From assembly GCA_903871335.1 (NCBI GenBank), contig CAIQGE010000022.1:1-64000 (forward strand): DNA of 64,000 nt. The letters are read 5' to 3'. The notes under the pieces are model-generated. The model saw only the letters and a program-made list of their open reading frames with translations. It was not told the origin of the DNA and made no database searches. The translations under genes and the position numbers were made by a program. Numbering within the stretch: the first letter of the stretch is position 1; each line of letters opens with the position of its first letter. Shown here in pieces: positions 5,864 through 14,141 of this stretch. The DNA is from an uncultured Actinomycetes bacterium (GTDB lineage Bacteria > Actinomycetota > Acidimicrobiia > Acidimicrobiales > RAAP-2).

Positions 5864-7972
5864 TCAACCTCCGCTGTTTGCAGCTGTGCCCGTCCAGAGC
5901 ACGGCTTTGGCAGCAGTGAGAAGTACGAGACTGCCGTTATTGGCCAACTGCAACGTCGTCGCGGTCCCTTTGGCGGCCTTCGGTGTCCATACGACAGTTC
6001 CCGCCGCATTGGTGAGCTTTAACTGGCCCGCCGAGAGCGTCAACAAATGGCCCTTCTGGGCACCGATCGTTTTCGACTGAAACAGAACGGCACCCGTGGA
6101 GAAACTGCTGACGACAAAATTACCGTCGCCCTGGAGCACAGCAAAGTACGCATTGTTCGACGAGATGAGCTCCTGGAACGTCGCCAAGTTCGTCTGAGGA
6201 CTCGCGAGTTGATCACTACTCGCAACAGCGCTGCGCTCGAGGGACGTCGGGGACGACCCGTCCGCATTGACCGCCTTGATCGTGAAGTAATACGTTGACC
6301 ACGCGTTCAGCCCCGTGATGTCCGCGGACGTCGCGGTGCCGCTCACGACGGCCACCGGTGTCGCCGACTCGCCACCGGACGTCGAACCTTGGAAGATCTG
6401 GTAACTCGTGATGGCGATGCCGCCGGTGGACGCCGGTGCATTCCAGGACAATTTGACGCCCTTGTAACGACTCGCAGACGATGTCAACAACGGAGTGGAG
6501 GGCGTGGTGGACGGGATAACCGCGCGAGATGCGCTCGAAGCGACGCTCGTCCCTCCGGGACTCGTTGCCGTGACGGTGAAGGTGTAGCTGTCCCCGTTGG
6601 TGAGATGGCTGAGGGTGAGGGGGCTCGCTGCTCCACTCACTGTCTGGCCCCCGCGAGCTGCATTCGTTGCATCGTGGGCGGTCACGGTGTATTTCGAAAT
6701 CGGACCACCACCCGTCGATGTCGGAGGTACGAAGCTAACGGTGGCTTGAGCGTTACCGGCCGTCGCACTCACCGCCGTCGGGGGCGCCGGAGGAGCAAGA
6801 ACGGACAGTTCGTCGATAGCACTCGCGTCCGCGGGGTCATTGCCGGACGTTTGTACGTTGGCGACCAGGACATTGCCGTGAGAATCAACATCCAGACCCG
6901 ACGGGTTATCGAAACCCGATTGTGTCGCGAGGCCCGGAGTCGGGTCGGCAAACTTCCCGTTGCCGGCGATGACCGCGAGTGCGCTGCCCGTAATCTTGGA
7001 GATGAGGCCGTCAAGCAAGTCGCCCACGTAAACACTCCCACTCGAGTCCACGGCAATTGACTCGGGCTCGTCTAAGGCAGAACTGGTCGCAGCGCCATTG
7101 GTCGGCGTGCCGCGCGTGCCATTGCCGGCGATGATGGAGAGAGTGCCCGTTGGCGTGACCTTCAGAATTCTGTTGTCCAACTCCGCAGCGATGTACAAAT
7201 TGTTCGCGGCATCCACGGCGAGACCCCAAGGATTGAACAGATCGGAATTAGTCGCCGGTCCGGGACTCGGCGCCGCATTGATATTCCCGTTCCCGGCGAA
7301 AATGGACAACGTACCCGGCTGCGAGTTCACCGACGGAGTCACTTTCTCGACCACGTTGTTGTAGGTGTCCGCAATGTAGACATTGCCGTGGGAGTCAACG
7401 GCAACGCCGGCCGGATACCACAAATTGGAAGAAGTTGCAGGACCGGGGGTGGGCGCGCCGGTGCTGCCCGTTCCGGCAATGATGGAAAGGTTTCCCCCGG
7501 GGGTGACCTCGTAGATCTGAGATTCGGTCTCGTCGGAGATGTACACGTTGCCCGATGCGTCGACGGCAACGCCGACCGGATCTTTGAGGTCCGTCGACGT
7601 CGCCGGTCCGGCAGTGGTGGTTCCTCGATCCCCGGTACCAGCGATGACCGAGAACACTCCTTGAGCAGTTATTTCCTCCACCTGCGCATTGTTTCCGTCA
7701 GCAATGTAGAGATTGCCACTCTTATCAATTGCGACATCCTGTGGAGTGGCGTAGTGCGGTGCGCCAGGCCAACCGGTGGTGACATTGTGGCCCGCGTACA
7801 CCGAGAGTTCGTAGACCGGTGCTACTGAACCAGCTCCCGCGGGCATCGTTGACGCCACCGCGGCGAACATCGTTGTCGTAATGATCGACACCATGCTCAC
7901 CGCGCGGAGCGCTCCAGATGAAGTACGTCGGACGTCGGGTGCCGTTCGCCGAGCGTTATCGAAGATTCTCAT
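5864..7972 (-). CDS. Secreted NHL-repeat, fibronectin type III and bulb-lectin-like protein
   Basis: A 702-residue exported protein. After a signal peptide (TTTMFAAVASTMPAGAGS) come five or six NHL blades covering about residues 55-390, each built like DPVGVAVDASGNVYISD followed by LSIIAGTG and GPATSS. Two fibronectin type III domains follow (from PTAVSATAGNAQATVSF and from KGVKLSWNAPASTGG). The C-terminal ~110 residues resemble a bulb-type mannose-binding lectin repeat: NNAYFAVLQGDGNFVVSS, LKLTNAAGTVVWT and LQLANNGSLVLLTAAKAVLW. The architecture suggests a surface adhesin or glycan-binding protein. There is no membrane anchor or sortase motif, so it is probably released or loosely held. Confidence 0.85.
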   Translation of the reverse strand: MRIFDNARRTAPDVRRTSSGALRAVSMVSIITTTMFAAVASTMPAGAGSVAPVYELSVYAGHNVTTGWPGAPHYATPQDVAIDKSGNLYIADGNNAQVEEITAQGVFSVIAGTGDRGTTTAGPATSTDLKDPVGVAVDASGNVYISDETESQIYEVTPGGNLSIIAGTGSTGAPTPGPATSSNLWYPAGVAVDSHGNVYIADTYNNVVEKVTPSVNSQPGTLSIFAGNGNINAAPSPGPATNSDLFNPWGLAVDAANNLYIAAELDNRILKVTPTGTLSIIAGNGTRGTPTNGAATSSALDEPESIAVDSSGSVYVGDLLDGLISKITGSALAVIAGNGKFADPTPGLATQSGFDNPSGLDVDSHGNVLVANVQTSGNDPADASAIDELSVLAPPAPPTAVSATAGNAQATVSFVPPTSTGGGPISKYTVTAHDATNAARGGQTVSGAASPLTLSHLTNGDSYTFTVTATSPGGTSVASSASRAVIPSTTPSTPLLTSSASRYKGVKLSWNAPASTGGIAITSYQIFQGSTSGGESATPVAVVSGTATSADITGLNAWSTYYFTIKAVNADGSSPTSLERSAVASSDQLASPQTNLATFQELISSNNAYFAVLQGDGNFVVSSFSTGAVLFQSKTIGAQKGHLLTLSAGQLKLTNAAGTVVWTPKAAKGTATTLQLANNGSLVLLTAAKAVLWTGTAANSGG

Positions 7973-8312
7973 TGTCGTTGCGCTTTCTAATAGTGGCCGC
8001 GTTCACTTAAGGAGCGAATCTAGTGGACTGACGGCGCGGTGGTACCGGCACTACGCCCGTCAGACGTCAGGCGAGCACCCGCCACCGGCGGGGAGAAAAG
8101 ACCGACTTCCCCCACGTTCAAGGAGGCCCACCCTTTCGAGTTCACGCGCGGCGCATGCCGGTCGCTCGTGTCGCCCCAGGACCACAATGAGTGGCCCGTT
8201 AGCGGTCTCTCGCGTCGTTGGCGGAACGGGAAATCGATATCGTCGAGTCCGACTTCACACCGTAAGATCCCCGTGCCGACGCCGGCGAGCGCTGGGCATC
8301 AAAGGATGTGAC
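7973..8312. other. Divergent intergenic region
   Basis: About 340 bases separate two divergently transcribed genes, so promoters for both are expected here. An open frame continues upstream of the glycosyltransferase across this stretch and into the antisense of the lectin gene, but it is Arg/Pro-rich and not protein-like. I could not assign specific -35/-10 boxes. Confidence 0.5.
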
Positions 8313-9707
8313 GTGACGACCCAGTTAGCGACGAATCGGGCGAAGCTCGTCGATTTCGAGAGACAGGCCGTGGACGCCTTCGAACGAGGCGACGACGACT
8401 TGACGCTCGCTCGTATCGAAGAGGGTGCCATCTGGTCGTGGGGACATCACCCCGGCCGATTCGCCAGTTCGACCTTCGAACAGTTATTGCGCGCCGTCGG
8501 TACTCGACACGCCGTCACCCGAACGAACACGGGGACATCATCGACAACCCTTCGCGTGCTCCACGTCTTAACCGAGGCGTACGCCACCGGTGGTCACACC
8601 CGGTTGACGTGGAGGTGGCTCGAACATGATCGGACGCGCGAGCACACGGTCGTGATCACTGAACAAATTCACGACCCCGTGCCCGACGCTCTTGCTCGCG
8701 CGGCGCACGGCCGAGTGTTCCACTTAGATGGCGAGTCTCGCGTCGATCGCCTGCGAAACCTCGCCGACATGATGATGGGCTTTGACCTGGTGGTTTTAAA
8801 CATTCACCCCCACGACGCGGTGGTCGCTGCGGCGTGTGCCGCGTCAACGGACCGACCTCGCACATTCCTGGTGAATCACGCCGACCACGTCTTTTGGATT
8901 GGTGCATCGGCGGCGGATCAGATTGTCGAACTCCGTCCTTCCGCCATCTCGATCACTCAAGAACGCCGCGTCTCGTCGCCAAGCGTGTCCGTCCTCCTGC
9001 CACTTCCGCTCGACGAACCCTCAGCCGACCCGGTTCGTGGACAATCCCTTCGAACGTCACTAGGTATTCCCGACAATGCTCCCGTGTCACTTTGTCTCGC
9101 CGATGCGTACAAGTTCACCGACACTTCAGGGGGCCGATTCGTGGGGCTCCTGCGACACGCCCTCACGCGCCACACGGAGCTCCACCACATCGCTATCGGA
9201 CCCAACTCCGAGACGCCGCAATGGCGTGAGTTGGCCCACGATTTTCCCGAAAGACTTCACGTGCTCGGACGAACGCCGGCGTACCACGCCAGCTTCGACG
9301 CTGCGACCTTCTTCCTTGATTCCTATCCCTTTTCCTCAATCACGGCAGCCCTGGAAGCGGCGTGTTGGGGACTTCCCGTCTTGACGCTGGGTGACCGGGG
9401 GGTCACGCCCTTGGGTTTCGACGACGCGGGCCTCGTCCCCCGCCGGGCCGGAAGCGATGATGAGTGGATCGCGACGATTCGCGAGTGGTCCACTCATCCG
9501 GAGATTGCGCGGCGCGAGGGCGAAACAATGAGGCTCGACACGCTGTCGTTTCACCGACCGGCGAAGTGGATGTCACGGTGGGAAGCACTTCTACGGACTC
9601 CCTGGCAGCGACCGCGTGACTTCACGATCCCCGAGGAAACGTCTTTCCAGCCCATGGACGCGGGCATCGAACTCCTCGGGCGAACACGTCTCGAGATGTT
9701 CCGTTGA
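8313..9707 (+). CDS. Putative GT-B glycosyltransferase
   Basis: A 464-residue cytoplasmic protein starting at GTG 8313, with an AAAGGA ribosome site about seven bases upstream. The middle has a first Rossmann-like half (LRVLHVLTEAYATGGHTRLT, then FDLVVLNIHPHDAVVAAA). The second half has the nucleotide-sugar-binding features of GT-B enzymes: SLCLADAYKFTD, LHHIAIGPNSETPQWRE, LHVLGRTPAYHASFDAAT and TAALEAACWGLPVLTLGD. The last motif resembles the donor-binding region of GT4/GT41-like enzymes. The donor and acceptor are not deducible. It lies next to amino-sugar genes on the other strand, so a role in the same surface glycan is plausible. An upstream extension of the frame is rejected because it overlaps the lectin gene. 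Confidence 0.65.
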   Translation: MTTQLATNRAKLVDFERQAVDAFERGDDDLTLARIEEGAIWSWGHHPGRFASSTFEQLLRAVGTRHAVTRTNTGTSSTTLRVLHVLTEAYATGGHTRLTWRWLEHDRTREHTVVITEQIHDPVPDALARAAHGRVFHLDGESRVDRLRNLADMMMGFDLVVLNIHPHDAVVAAACAASTDRPRTFLVNHADHVFWIGASAADQIVELRPSAISITQERRVSSPSVSVLLPLPLDEPSADPVRGQSLRTSLGIPDNAPVSLCLADAYKFTDTSGGRFVGLLRHALTRHTELHHIAIGPNSETPQWRELAHDFPERLHVLGRTPAYHASFDAATFFLDSYPFSSITAALEAACWGLPVLTLGDRGVTPLGFDDAGLVPRRAGSDDEWIATIREWSTHPEIARREGETMRLDTLSFHRPAKWMSRWEALLRTPWQRPRDFTIPEETSFQPMDAGIELLGRTRLEMFR

Positions 9708-9764
9708 CACTTCGCGCGCGGGACGGAGAACTTCCGCCGATCGCTCGTCAGGGGTCAACTCGGT

Positions 9765-10502
9765 CTAGTCAGGCAACCACCAACGATGAAGCCAGTGTTC
9801 CGAAGCACGAATAGAGAAACCGTGGCTTTGATAGAACGACAAGGCCGGGTCATTGGTGGCTTGGGTGGCCACAACGACTCGCGTGACACCGACGTGAGCA
9901 CACCATTGCCCCATGTGGGCGAAGAGGGCACTCGCGATACCGCGACGCTGTCGTGCGGGATCGACGCCGACCAGGCTGATGGTGGCGTCAGTCGAATCCT
10001 CCTGGCGTCGCAGCGATAGGTAACCAACAATGTGCTGTTCCTCGTGAGCCACGAAGACGACGTCGGCGCGGCCTCGAACATCATTTTCGATCCACTCGGC
10101 GTAGAACTCATCGCATCGTTCATTCGGGAAGTGGGGATCCTCGTAAAACCTCGAGCCACGGTGGTTGCGAGACGCGATGTCTCGAAGTTCCGCGATGTCA
10201 CCGAACTCCGCCTTTCGAATCACCACCGTCGGTCGAAATACCGGCATGGTGGATGCCGACGCGACGAGGGTGACACGATTGTCGACCCGTTGAAATCCTG
10301 CCGCGACGAACACCTCGAGCGTCGTCACCTCATCGCTCGGAATCAGGACCATCGCCATATCGACGTGATGATCAGCGCACCATTTCTCCAGTGCGACGAT
10401 CTTTTCGGGCGCCGACGAAGGAGCAACAACTCGAACAACCTCGCACCGCCACCACTCGGAGTCCCACTGCAACCGAACGCACGGCGCCGTCGTGGACATC
10501 AC
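9765..10502 (-). CDS. wecD: WecD-like dTDP-amino-sugar N-acetyltransferase (GNAT)
   Basis: A 245-residue GNAT enzyme. The N-terminal half is a degenerate GNAT-like region; the C-terminal half has the acetyl-CoA loop (DPARQRRGIASALF) and the end motif ATNDPALSFYQSHGFS. The segment GSRFYEDPHFPNERCDEFYA resembles RffC/WecD, which acetylates dTDP-4-amino-4,6-dideoxygalactose to give dTDP-Fuc4NAc. Its start overlaps the stop of the upstream aminotransferase gene by four bases (ATGA), the standard wecE-wecD coupling. Exact substrate is inferred from that pairing; another 4-amino-sugar nucleotide is possible. Confidence 0.75.
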   Translation of the reverse strand: MMSTTAPCVRLQWDSEWWRCEVVRVVAPSSAPEKIVALEKWCADHHVDMAMVLIPSDEVTTLEVFVAAGFQRVDNRVTLVASASTMPVFRPTVVIRKAEFGDIAELRDIASRNHRGSRFYEDPHFPNERCDEFYAEWIENDVRGRADVVFVAHEEQHIVGYLSLRRQEDSTDATISLVGVDPARQRRGIASALFAHMGQWCAHVGVTRVVVATQATNDPALSFYQSHGFSIRASEHWLHRWWLPD

Positions 10503-11647
10503 GAGAATTCGTTGAATGAAATGACGGCCTCGAGAACATCGTCGTGTTCGGCGTCACTCAATTCGTAGTAGAGCGGGAGGCGAACCACGCGTTGCGCGCA
10601 GTCTTCACTCACGGGGCAGTCTCCGCTACGACCACCAAATTCCTGCCCCATCGGCGAATCGTGCAAGGGGACGTAGTGCGAGACCGCGAGTATCCCCCGT
10701 GACGCCAAATGGGACATGAAGCGCGATCTCGATGATTCATCCGAAAGAACGAGGTGGAAGAGGTGGAAACTCGATTCACACCACGCCGGAATGGTGGGTG
10801 TCTGCGCTCCATGCTGCGCGGCCCACGACGCGAGTTCAGCGTTGTAACGCTGCCAGAGTTCTCGACGACGGGCTTGGACCACTTCACGCTGCTCGAGTTG
10901 CGCCACGATGACGGCCGCCAATAGTTCCGAGGGCAACGCGTTGATGCCCTGGCTCACCCAGGTGTACCGGCGCACTTCACCACGATCGAAGGCGGGTCGA
11001 TTTGTCCCATTCTCTCGGGCAATTCGCGCTCGTTCAGCCGCCTCGTCGTCAGTGATCACGAGCGCCCCGCCTTGCCCACTGCTGAAGTTCTTCGTGGCGT
11101 GGAAACTCAACGCACCAAAGTCGCCCATGGCGCCGAGCGGTGCTCCGCGGTACCGCCCGTAGAGGCCATGAGCATTGTCTTCAATCACCGGAATGCCGCG
11201 GTGTGCGGCAATGGTCTTGATCGCATCCATCTCGCACGACACGCCGGCGTAGTGGGTGACCACGATCGCCTTTGTTCGCTCGGTCACGAGCGGTTCCAAT
11301 CGGTCTTCGTCAATGTTCAAGGTGTCGGGACGAATGTCGGCAAACACCGGTGTCGCGCCGTGCGCGCTGAACGCACTTGCGGTGGAGACAAAGGTGAAGC
11401 TAGGAACGATGACTTCATCGCCGGGTGCCAGGTCCAATCCCAGCGCCGCAAGTTCGAGTGCGCTCGTGCACGACGTCGTCAGGAGCACGGTGGACGCGTC
11501 GAGAAATGTGCGCACGAGAGACTCCGCGCGCTTCGTCATTTCTCCATTGCCCGCCATGTCACCACTCGCGCGCACCGCCTCGAGATAGTCCCACTCTCGA
11601 CCCACGAATGATGCCCGATTGAACGGGATACGGAACGGAGACTCCAT
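10499..11647 (-). CDS. wecE: DegT/DnrJ/EryC1/StrS aminotransferase, WecE-like
   Basis: A 382-residue PLP-dependent sugar aminotransferase of normal length. The PLP lysine is Lys186 in GALSFHATKNFSSGQGG. Other family marks are the Asp-containing VIEDNAHGLYGRY, the substrate loop EVIVPSFTFVSTASAFSAHG, and NGTNRPAFDRGEVRRYTWVS, which is typical of WecE/RffA. The expected reaction is transfer of an amino group from glutamate to dTDP-4-keto-6-deoxy-glucose. It is the first gene of a two-gene minus-strand operon with the N-acetyltransferase. Glucose-1-phosphate thymidylyltransferase and dehydratase genes are not in the window, so the sugar nucleotide must be made elsewhere. Confidence 0.88.
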   Translation of the reverse strand: MESPFRIPFNRASFVGREWDYLEAVRASGDMAGNGEMTKRAESLVRTFLDASTVLLTTSCTSALELAALGLDLAPGDEVIVPSFTFVSTASAFSAHGATPVFADIRPDTLNIDEDRLEPLVTERTKAIVVTHYAGVSCEMDAIKTIAAHRGIPVIEDNAHGLYGRYRGAPLGAMGDFGALSFHATKNFSSGQGGALVITDDEAAERARIARENGTNRPAFDRGEVRRYTWVSQGINALPSELLAAVIVAQLEQREVVQARRRELWQRYNAELASWAAQHGAQTPTIPAWCESSFHLFHLVLSDESSRSRFMSHLASRGILAVSHYVPLHDSPMGQEFGGRSGDCPVSEDCAQRVVRLPLYYELSDAEHDDVLEAVISFNEFS

Positions 11648-11730
11648 GCACGCCGGAGTTTACCGATGGCGGGGTCGCAATCCGTGGGAACGAAGGGCGC
11701 GTCGTGCCGCGTGGGTAGATTGACGGAATC

Positions 11731-12522
11731 ATGGAGCAGCACCACGACGGTCGATCACTCGAGAACCCCGTTCCGGTGGTGGCGCACCTCTCTGCACCCA
11801 TCGAGCCGTATGACCGCGGTGACGAGATCAACTCCGCACTCCGCGTGGTCGAGCACCACACGATGGTGACGCGTCACCGACTCGCCGCGACTTATCAAAT
11901 CGCCGCCTTCGCCGATACCAGCGGGCTCCCGGGTGCCTTCGTCGAATGTGGCACCTGGAAGGGTGGTTCGAGCGGAATCATGGCCCTCGCGCATCTCCGG
12001 CACGGGACCCAGGCACGTGTCTTCCACCTCTTTGACTCCTTCACCGATATGTGCGTGCCCGACGAATCCATCGACGGCGATCTCGCCATCGCCCAAGCCC
12101 GCGCCACACCGGGCGTGACGGGCCCGCTCGACGGGTCACTTCGACCCATGGAGGGCTTCTACACCCCGCTCGGGGGCCACGCGACTCCTCAGGATGTTCG
12201 ATCACTCCTTATCGACACCATTGGTATCGATAAACGATCGGTGGTCATTCACGAAGGATGGTTCCAAGACACCGTGCCCACTGCCCGAGGGGACATTGGA
12301 GCGATTGCGGTTCTACGACTCGACGCCGATTTCTATTCGGGAACACGATTTTGTCTCGAGCAGCTCTTCGATCAGGTCGTGGTCGGTGGCTTTGTGATTT
12401 TCGACGACTACGGGTGCTACGAAGGCTGTCGGCGCGCCGTTGACGAGTTTCTCGCCCGAACGAGCCCCCCGATGTTTCTCAATCACATTGACGCCGAAGG
12501 GCGTTACATCATCAAGCGCTGA
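11731..12522 (+). CDS. TylF/MycF-type O-methyltransferase
   Basis: A 263-residue SAM-dependent methyltransferase of the TylF family, whose members methylate sugar hydroxyls in macrolides and surface glycans. The SAM-binding start is GAFVECGTWKGGSSGIMA, with the acidic FHLFDSFTDM. The metal-binding acidic residues are expected in LRLDADFYSGTRFCLEQLF and FVIFDDYGCYEGCRRAVDEF. It is divergent from wecE with an 83-base gap and is followed at 12578 by a ThyA-like gene on the same strand. A role in modifying the glycan built by the neighbouring enzymes is inferred. Confidence 0.82.
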   Translation: MEQHHDGRSLENPVPVVAHLSAPIEPYDRGDEINSALRVVEHHTMVTRHRLAATYQIAAFADTSGLPGAFVECGTWKGGSSGIMALAHLRHGTQARVFHLFDSFTDMCVPDESIDGDLAIAQARATPGVTGPLDGSLRPMEGFYTPLGGHATPQDVRSLLIDTIGIDKRSVVIHEGWFQDTVPTARGDIGAIAVLRLDADFYSGTRFCLEQLFDQVVVGGFVIFDDYGCYEGCRRAVDEFLARTSPPMFLNHIDAEGRYIIKR

Positions 12523-12577
12523 CCACGGCGGGGGCGTTGATGACCATCGCGGTGGATGAAGAAGGACGGAGGAATCG

Positions 12578-13234
12578 GTGAGTACTTTTAACGCGAACAT
12601 TGTCTCGGACTCGATTGGACGGGCCTGGCTCGCGATTGCTCGCCTGATCCTCGAGCAAGGTCGCAGCGGTCACTACGACGGGTTGTCCATACGAGAAGTC
12701 CTCCTGGCGAGTGTGCGAATTGAACACCCGTGTTCGAACGATCCTCTCATTGCGCACTACGCAGATCCAGAGCGACTGGCGTGGATGCACGCGAACTTCA
12801 CCGATCACGCTCGCGTCGCCGCTCTGGGCGATGCCGATAGTTACGCCACCCGCCTCTATGACTACGCGCGATCAGGTCGAAATCAACTCGCCTGGGTCAC
12901 TCGTCGCCTACGGGAAGACCCAACGTGTCGCTCGGCAACGATCACGACGTTTCAGCCTCTCACCGACACGACCTACGTCCCTTGCGTCAGTCTCTTGGAC
13001 TTTTATCTTGAGGACGACCAGCTCAATCTTGTGGCCAGTTGCCACAGCATCGACTTTGGGGCCAAGGGTTACGGAAATCTGGTGGAGCTCGCGTTTCTCG
13101 CAGAATGTGTTGCCAAGGAACTACACGTGGGAGTTGGCGCCCTCACCATGGTGATCAAGTCAGCCCACGTCTACGACACCGACACGAATTATCTCGAACA
13201 CGTCCTGGACAACGCGCCGCAAACGGGGCAGTGA
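12578..13234 (+). CDS. Archaeal-type thymidylate-synthase-like protein
   Basis: A 218-residue ThyA-fold protein starting at GTG 12578 behind a good ACGGAGGA site. It follows the short archaeal-type pattern: LAIARLILEQG, IREVLLASVRIEHP, RLYDYA, NQLAWVTRRLRED, VPCVSLLDFYLED and SAHVYDTD. The likely catalytic Cys is Cys136 (TTYVPCVSLL). In the phosphate-binding motif the usual Arg-Ser-x-x-Asp reads His-Ser-Ile-Asp (CHSIDFGAKGYGNL), so substrate handling may differ from dUMP methylation. ThyA relatives also hydroxymethylate CMP or dCMP. It sits directly after a sugar methyltransferase, far from nucleotide genes, so a modified-nucleotide or glycan role is possible but unproven. Confidence 0.7.
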   Translation: MSTFNANIVSDSIGRAWLAIARLILEQGRSGHYDGLSIREVLLASVRIEHPCSNDPLIAHYADPERLAWMHANFTDHARVAALGDADSYATRLYDYARSGRNQLAWVTRRLREDPTCRSATITTFQPLTDTTYVPCVSLLDFYLEDDQLNLVASCHSIDFGAKGYGNLVELAFLAECVAKELHVGVGALTMVIKSAHVYDTDTNYLEHVLDNAPQTGQ

Positions 13235-13412
13235 TTTTCGGCCGAGCGGAATCTCTCGAGAGCCATCTTCGCGACCGAACAAACGGTGTCCCGTCTCCCG
13301 ATCACGTCGACCAACACGACCAGTCGACGTGATCGCTCCATCGACAAACCCTGAGTATTCCTTTGCGTGGTACAGTCACGTACCGAAGGGTCCCGGACCC
13401 GCCTCCTTCGAC

Positions 13413-13429
13413 CCAGACCGCCGGTCTGG
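13413..13429 (+). promoter_or_regulatory. Hairpin upstream of the sortase gene
   Basis: CCAGACC, loop GCC, GGTCTGG forms a perfect 7-bp stem 21 bases before the sortase start codon. A smaller GGTCCCGGACC palindrome lies just before it (13389-13399 region). Function unknown; it could be an operator or a 5' UTR structure. Confidence 0.35.
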
Positions 13430-13450
13430 CTACGAGGTAGAGATGGCGCA

Positions 13451-14110
13451 ATGCTCCCCCCACGACAGTTGGATCAATTCGTTGACCAACCCCAACGCCT
13501 CCTCGCTTTCGTGGCCGCCCTCCTACTCACTGGAGTGGGACTGATTCTGGCGGTGGCTGGTCTTGTCTGGCCCCCAGTCATTCCGGCAGCACCCGTACCC
13601 ACGCATCCGTACGCACTGGGACCATCAATCAACGAACGAAAGGTGTCCTCGACGATTCCCGTCGTGAGGCCCAACGAACTCTCAATCTCGTCCATCGGGG
13701 TCGCCGCGAACGTCGAACCGGCGGACGTCGTCAACGGACGTCTGCTCGTTACCAACGACGCGGCCCACGTGAGTCAGTGGCGTGGAGGTTCGACCGTAAC
13801 GTCACTCGTCGGCACCATTCTGCTGGCGGGTCACGTCAATTTCGCACGGCAGGGGCCAGGTGCGATGGCGCGACTCGCCTTCGTGCATCGCGACGCACGT
13901 ATCGAACTCAGCGACCGCCGAGGACACGTTTCGTTGTGGCGGGCCGCCGCTCTAGGGACGTACGCAAAGTCGGATCTTCCGAGAAGTCTCTTTTCGACGA
14001 CGGGACAGCACCGCCTCGTCCTCGTCACGTGCGGAGGGCCCTACGACCGGGCGACACATCACTATCTCTTCAATGTCGTGCTCGTCGCTCTACCGGTAAC
14101 CCACTCATAA
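13451..14110 (+). CDS. Class F sortase
   Basis: A 219-residue membrane-anchored transpeptidase. An N-terminal membrane segment (LLAFVAALLLTGVGLILAVA) is followed by a Pro-rich linker and the sortase beta-barrel. The catalytic residues can be placed: His128 in ILLAGHVNFARQGPGAMARL, Cys194 in LVLVTCGGPYD, and an Arg six residues later (Arg200). The GPGAMARL and VTCGG patterns are those of the actinobacterial class F (SrtF/E-like) group. Sortases attach secreted proteins to the wall, and the next gene encodes a protein with a sorting-like C-terminus. The Met at 13451 is chosen; the open frame extends upstream to 13367 with Arg-rich sequence. Confidence 0.85.
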   Translation: MLPPRQLDQFVDQPQRLLAFVAALLLTGVGLILAVAGLVWPPVIPAAPVPTHPYALGPSINERKVSSTIPVVRPNELSISSIGVAANVEPADVVNGRLLVTNDAAHVSQWRGGSTVTSLVGTILLAGHVNFARQGPGAMARLAFVHRDARIELSDRRGHVSLWRAAALGTYAKSDLPRSLFSTTGQHRLVLVTCGGPYDRATHHYLFNVVLVALPVTHS

Positions 14111-14141
14111 CTCGACCTCACACCACTAGTTAGGACAATGA

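Noticed and set aside
6389-7060. Plus-strand open frame of 223 codons
   Set aside because: Antisense to the NHL repeats; composition is Arg/Gly-rich and mirrors the repeat structure, so it is a shadow frame.
7881-8312. N-terminal extension of the glycosyltransferase frame
   Set aside because: It overlaps the lectin gene on the other strand, is Arg/Pro-rich and precedes a GTG with a good ribosome site at 8313.
10032-10568. Plus-strand open frame across the WecD gene
   Set aside because: Antisense of a clearly conserved GNAT gene, with no recognisable motif.
13360-13450. Possible riboswitch before the sortase gene
   Set aside because: Hairpins are present, but the conserved cores of c-di-GMP, ydaO or cobalamin riboswitches could not be matched.
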